Part shown: positions 63,170-64,000 of the stretch, in pieces
Layout: every line of letters begins with the position of its first letter
How positions within the stretch are numbered: the first letter of the stretch is position 1
DNA from: Dyadobacter sp. SG02
Lineage (GTDB): Bacteria > Bacteroidota > Bacteroidia > Cytophagales > Spirosomataceae
Assembly: GCF_900109045.1 (NCBI RefSeq)
Contig: NZ_FNYL01000017.1
Span: forward strand, 62,001 to 126,000
Direction of reading: 5' to 3'
Length of the DNA: 64,000 nucleotides
Notes under the pieces: model-generated
Seen by the model: the letters and a program-made list of their open reading frames with translations, nothing else
Told to the model about the DNA's origin: nothing
Database searches by the model: none
Position numbers and translations under genes: made by a program

Positions 63170-63203
63170 GGGGATCTTGCGCAATGCAGATCCCCATTTT
63201 TTG
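63170..63203. terminator. Strong hairpin with T run
   Basis: GGGGATCT (63170-63177) pairs with AGATCCCC (63188-63195), with inner GC/GC, followed on the plus strand by ATTTTTTG. It lies just past the cytochrome stop codon and so may end that gene on the minus strand, where the tail is TTCCTTAT. The better T run is for a plus-strand transcript. Confidence 0.75.
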
Positions 63204-63205
63204 TT

Positions 63206-64000
63206 TTAGTTGGCTGCAACTTGCTGTGGCCTGAATTTGACCACCTTGTTGCTCTGGGGCTTCACAGTTTGCAGGTAGGCAAAAATCGCACGCAAATCAC
63301 TTTCCTTCATGCCCGCGTACATCGTCCATGGCATGGGGGTATTCATGTCGTTCGGGCCGACTTTGTGTGGTTTGTAGCTGGAATCGGCGTAGGGTTTGAA
63401 GCGCGCTACGAATGCGTCGGCCGTCCAGGAGCCGATACCGTTGGTTTTGTCGGGTGAAATGTTTGCGGAGGTGGTGATCCCATTCGGCATGATGAATTCC
63501 ATCCCGCCGCCAAATTCCGTTCCGGGTACTTTTTCGCCTTTCTCGCGTTTGCTGTGGCATTCCACGCAGCTGGCCGCAGTGGCCATATAGCGTCCGTAGG
63601 CGACCTGGTCGGTTTCAGCGGGGCGTTTTGCGAGATTGGCTTTCGCAGGCATCGTATTGATGAGGATGTTGACCGGGAAGTCGTAGGCTGGCGCGTCGAT
63701 GTCGTGCTGCACGGGCGCGAGTGTGCGTATGTAGGCGATGAGGCTGTAAATGTCCTCCTGGTCGAGCTGGCCGTAGTTCAGGTAGGGCATGATGGGGAAA
63801 AGCGCGCGGCCGTCCTTGCTTGTGCCGGTGGTAATGGCCCGGAAAATCTCGCCGTCGGTCCATTTGCCGATGCCGTACGGCGTGATATTTCTGGCATAAA
63901 ACACGCCGGGGAAACCCATGTCGCGGCTGAAAAGCTCGCCGCCGCCGCCGAAATTGCCTGCCGCCAGCGGGGCAGAGAACAACGACCAGTCGCGGGTACT
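63206..64000 (-). CDS. c-type cytochrome (N-terminus outside window)
   Basis: The C-terminal 265 residues of a periplasmic multi-haem c-type cytochrome. One haem-binding CxxCH is visible (SCVECHSKREKG), with a distal Met likely in NDMNTPMPWTMYAGM. The preceding domain (GKWTDGEIFRAITTGTSKDGRALFPIMPY) is the second half of another cytochrome c domain whose CxxCH lies beyond the window edge. The arrangement is that of diheme cytochromes that pass electrons from dehydrogenases. The frame is open to base 64000. Confidence 0.85.
   Translation of the reverse strand, partial: STRDWSLFSAPLAAGNFGGGGELFSRDMGFPGVFYARNITPYGIGKWTDGEIFRAITTGTSKDGRALFPIMPYLNYGQLDQEDIYSLIAYIRTLAPVQHDIDAPAYDFPVNILINTMPAKANLAKRPAETDQVAYGRYMATAASCVECHSKREKGEKVPGTEFGGGMEFIMPNGITTSANISPDKTNGIGSWTADAFVARFKPYADSSYKPHKVGPNDMNTPMPWTMYAGMKESDLRAIFAYLQTVKPQSNKVVKFRPQQVAAN

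Larger units (their letters stand above)
62144..63205. other. Gene-poor region with possible small RNA or peptides
   Basis: A 1.06-kb gap. No protein family is recognisable. A strongly AT-rich block (62660-62780) resembles a promoter region. On the plus strand are two short frames: 33 codons at 62833-62934 and 34 codons at 62973-63077 (MTNEMQEYYYFYTSM start). After them comes a foldable stretch, 63092-63140, and then a strong hairpin with a T run, 63170-63203. The minus-strand frame 62265-62522 has no protein-like features. Confidence 0.4.

Overview
The window looks like chromosome of a Bacteroidota (Cytophagales) bacterium, most like the Dyadobacter/Spirosoma group. The reasons are an IF-2 with a long low-complexity N-terminus, a C-terminal T9SS sorting domain, DUF4270, DUF4907 and DUF1501/DUF1800 proteins, promoters of the Bacteroidota form (TTG-N17-23-TAnnTTTG), starts without Shine-Dalgarno sequences, and a tRNA without encoded CCA. 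The genus is inferred; no 16S gene is present.

Layout: 0-1.2 kb, the end of a UMF1-type MFS permease and tRNA-Val(GAC). 1.3-7 kb, an HD hydrolase facing the rimP-nusA-infB operon. 7-12.5 kb, an EEP-fold membrane protein, a Kelch lipoprotein/DUF4907 pair, a DUF4270 lipoprotein and a bestrophin. 12.5-18.3 kb, a tripartite RND efflux operon (outer-membrane channel, adaptor, pump). 18.7-25.4 kb, a sodium:solute symporter operon divergent from two GH78-type alpha-L-rhamnosidase genes.

25.4-49.6 kb is a large, mostly minus-strand exopolysaccharide (EPS) region: rfbD, a T9SS protein, the initiating sugar-phosphate transferase, a DUF1800/DUF1501 pair, rfbA, rfbB, rfbC, two glycosyltransferases, a beta-helix protein, a pyruvyl transferase, flippase, polymerase, Wzc-type kinase, Wza-type export protein, CpsB-type phosphatase and two Wzi-like proteins. 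Together these make dTDP-rhamnose and a Wzx/Wzy-type assembly and export route. Many start codons here are preceded, within 0-11 nt, by the same short element, TACTCAACGTT on the coding strand. This is one of the two most unusual signals in the window.

49.7-64 kb holds an ABC exporter, a DUF1080 protein with a YdeI-like protein, an AraC regulator divergent from an aldehyde dehydrogenase/DUF779 pair, a DEAD-box helicase, a DUF1361 membrane protein, TruC, an AT-richer acyltransferase, an atypical LuxR response regulator, a gene-poor 1 kb stretch and a truncated c-type cytochrome. Around the AraC/dehydrogenase locus lie three arrays of strictly 10-bp-periodic repeats; two are followed by their own inverted halves, giving very long imperfect hairpins. 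This is the second unusual signal.

No phage, insertion sequence, CRISPR array or recognisable defence system was found.
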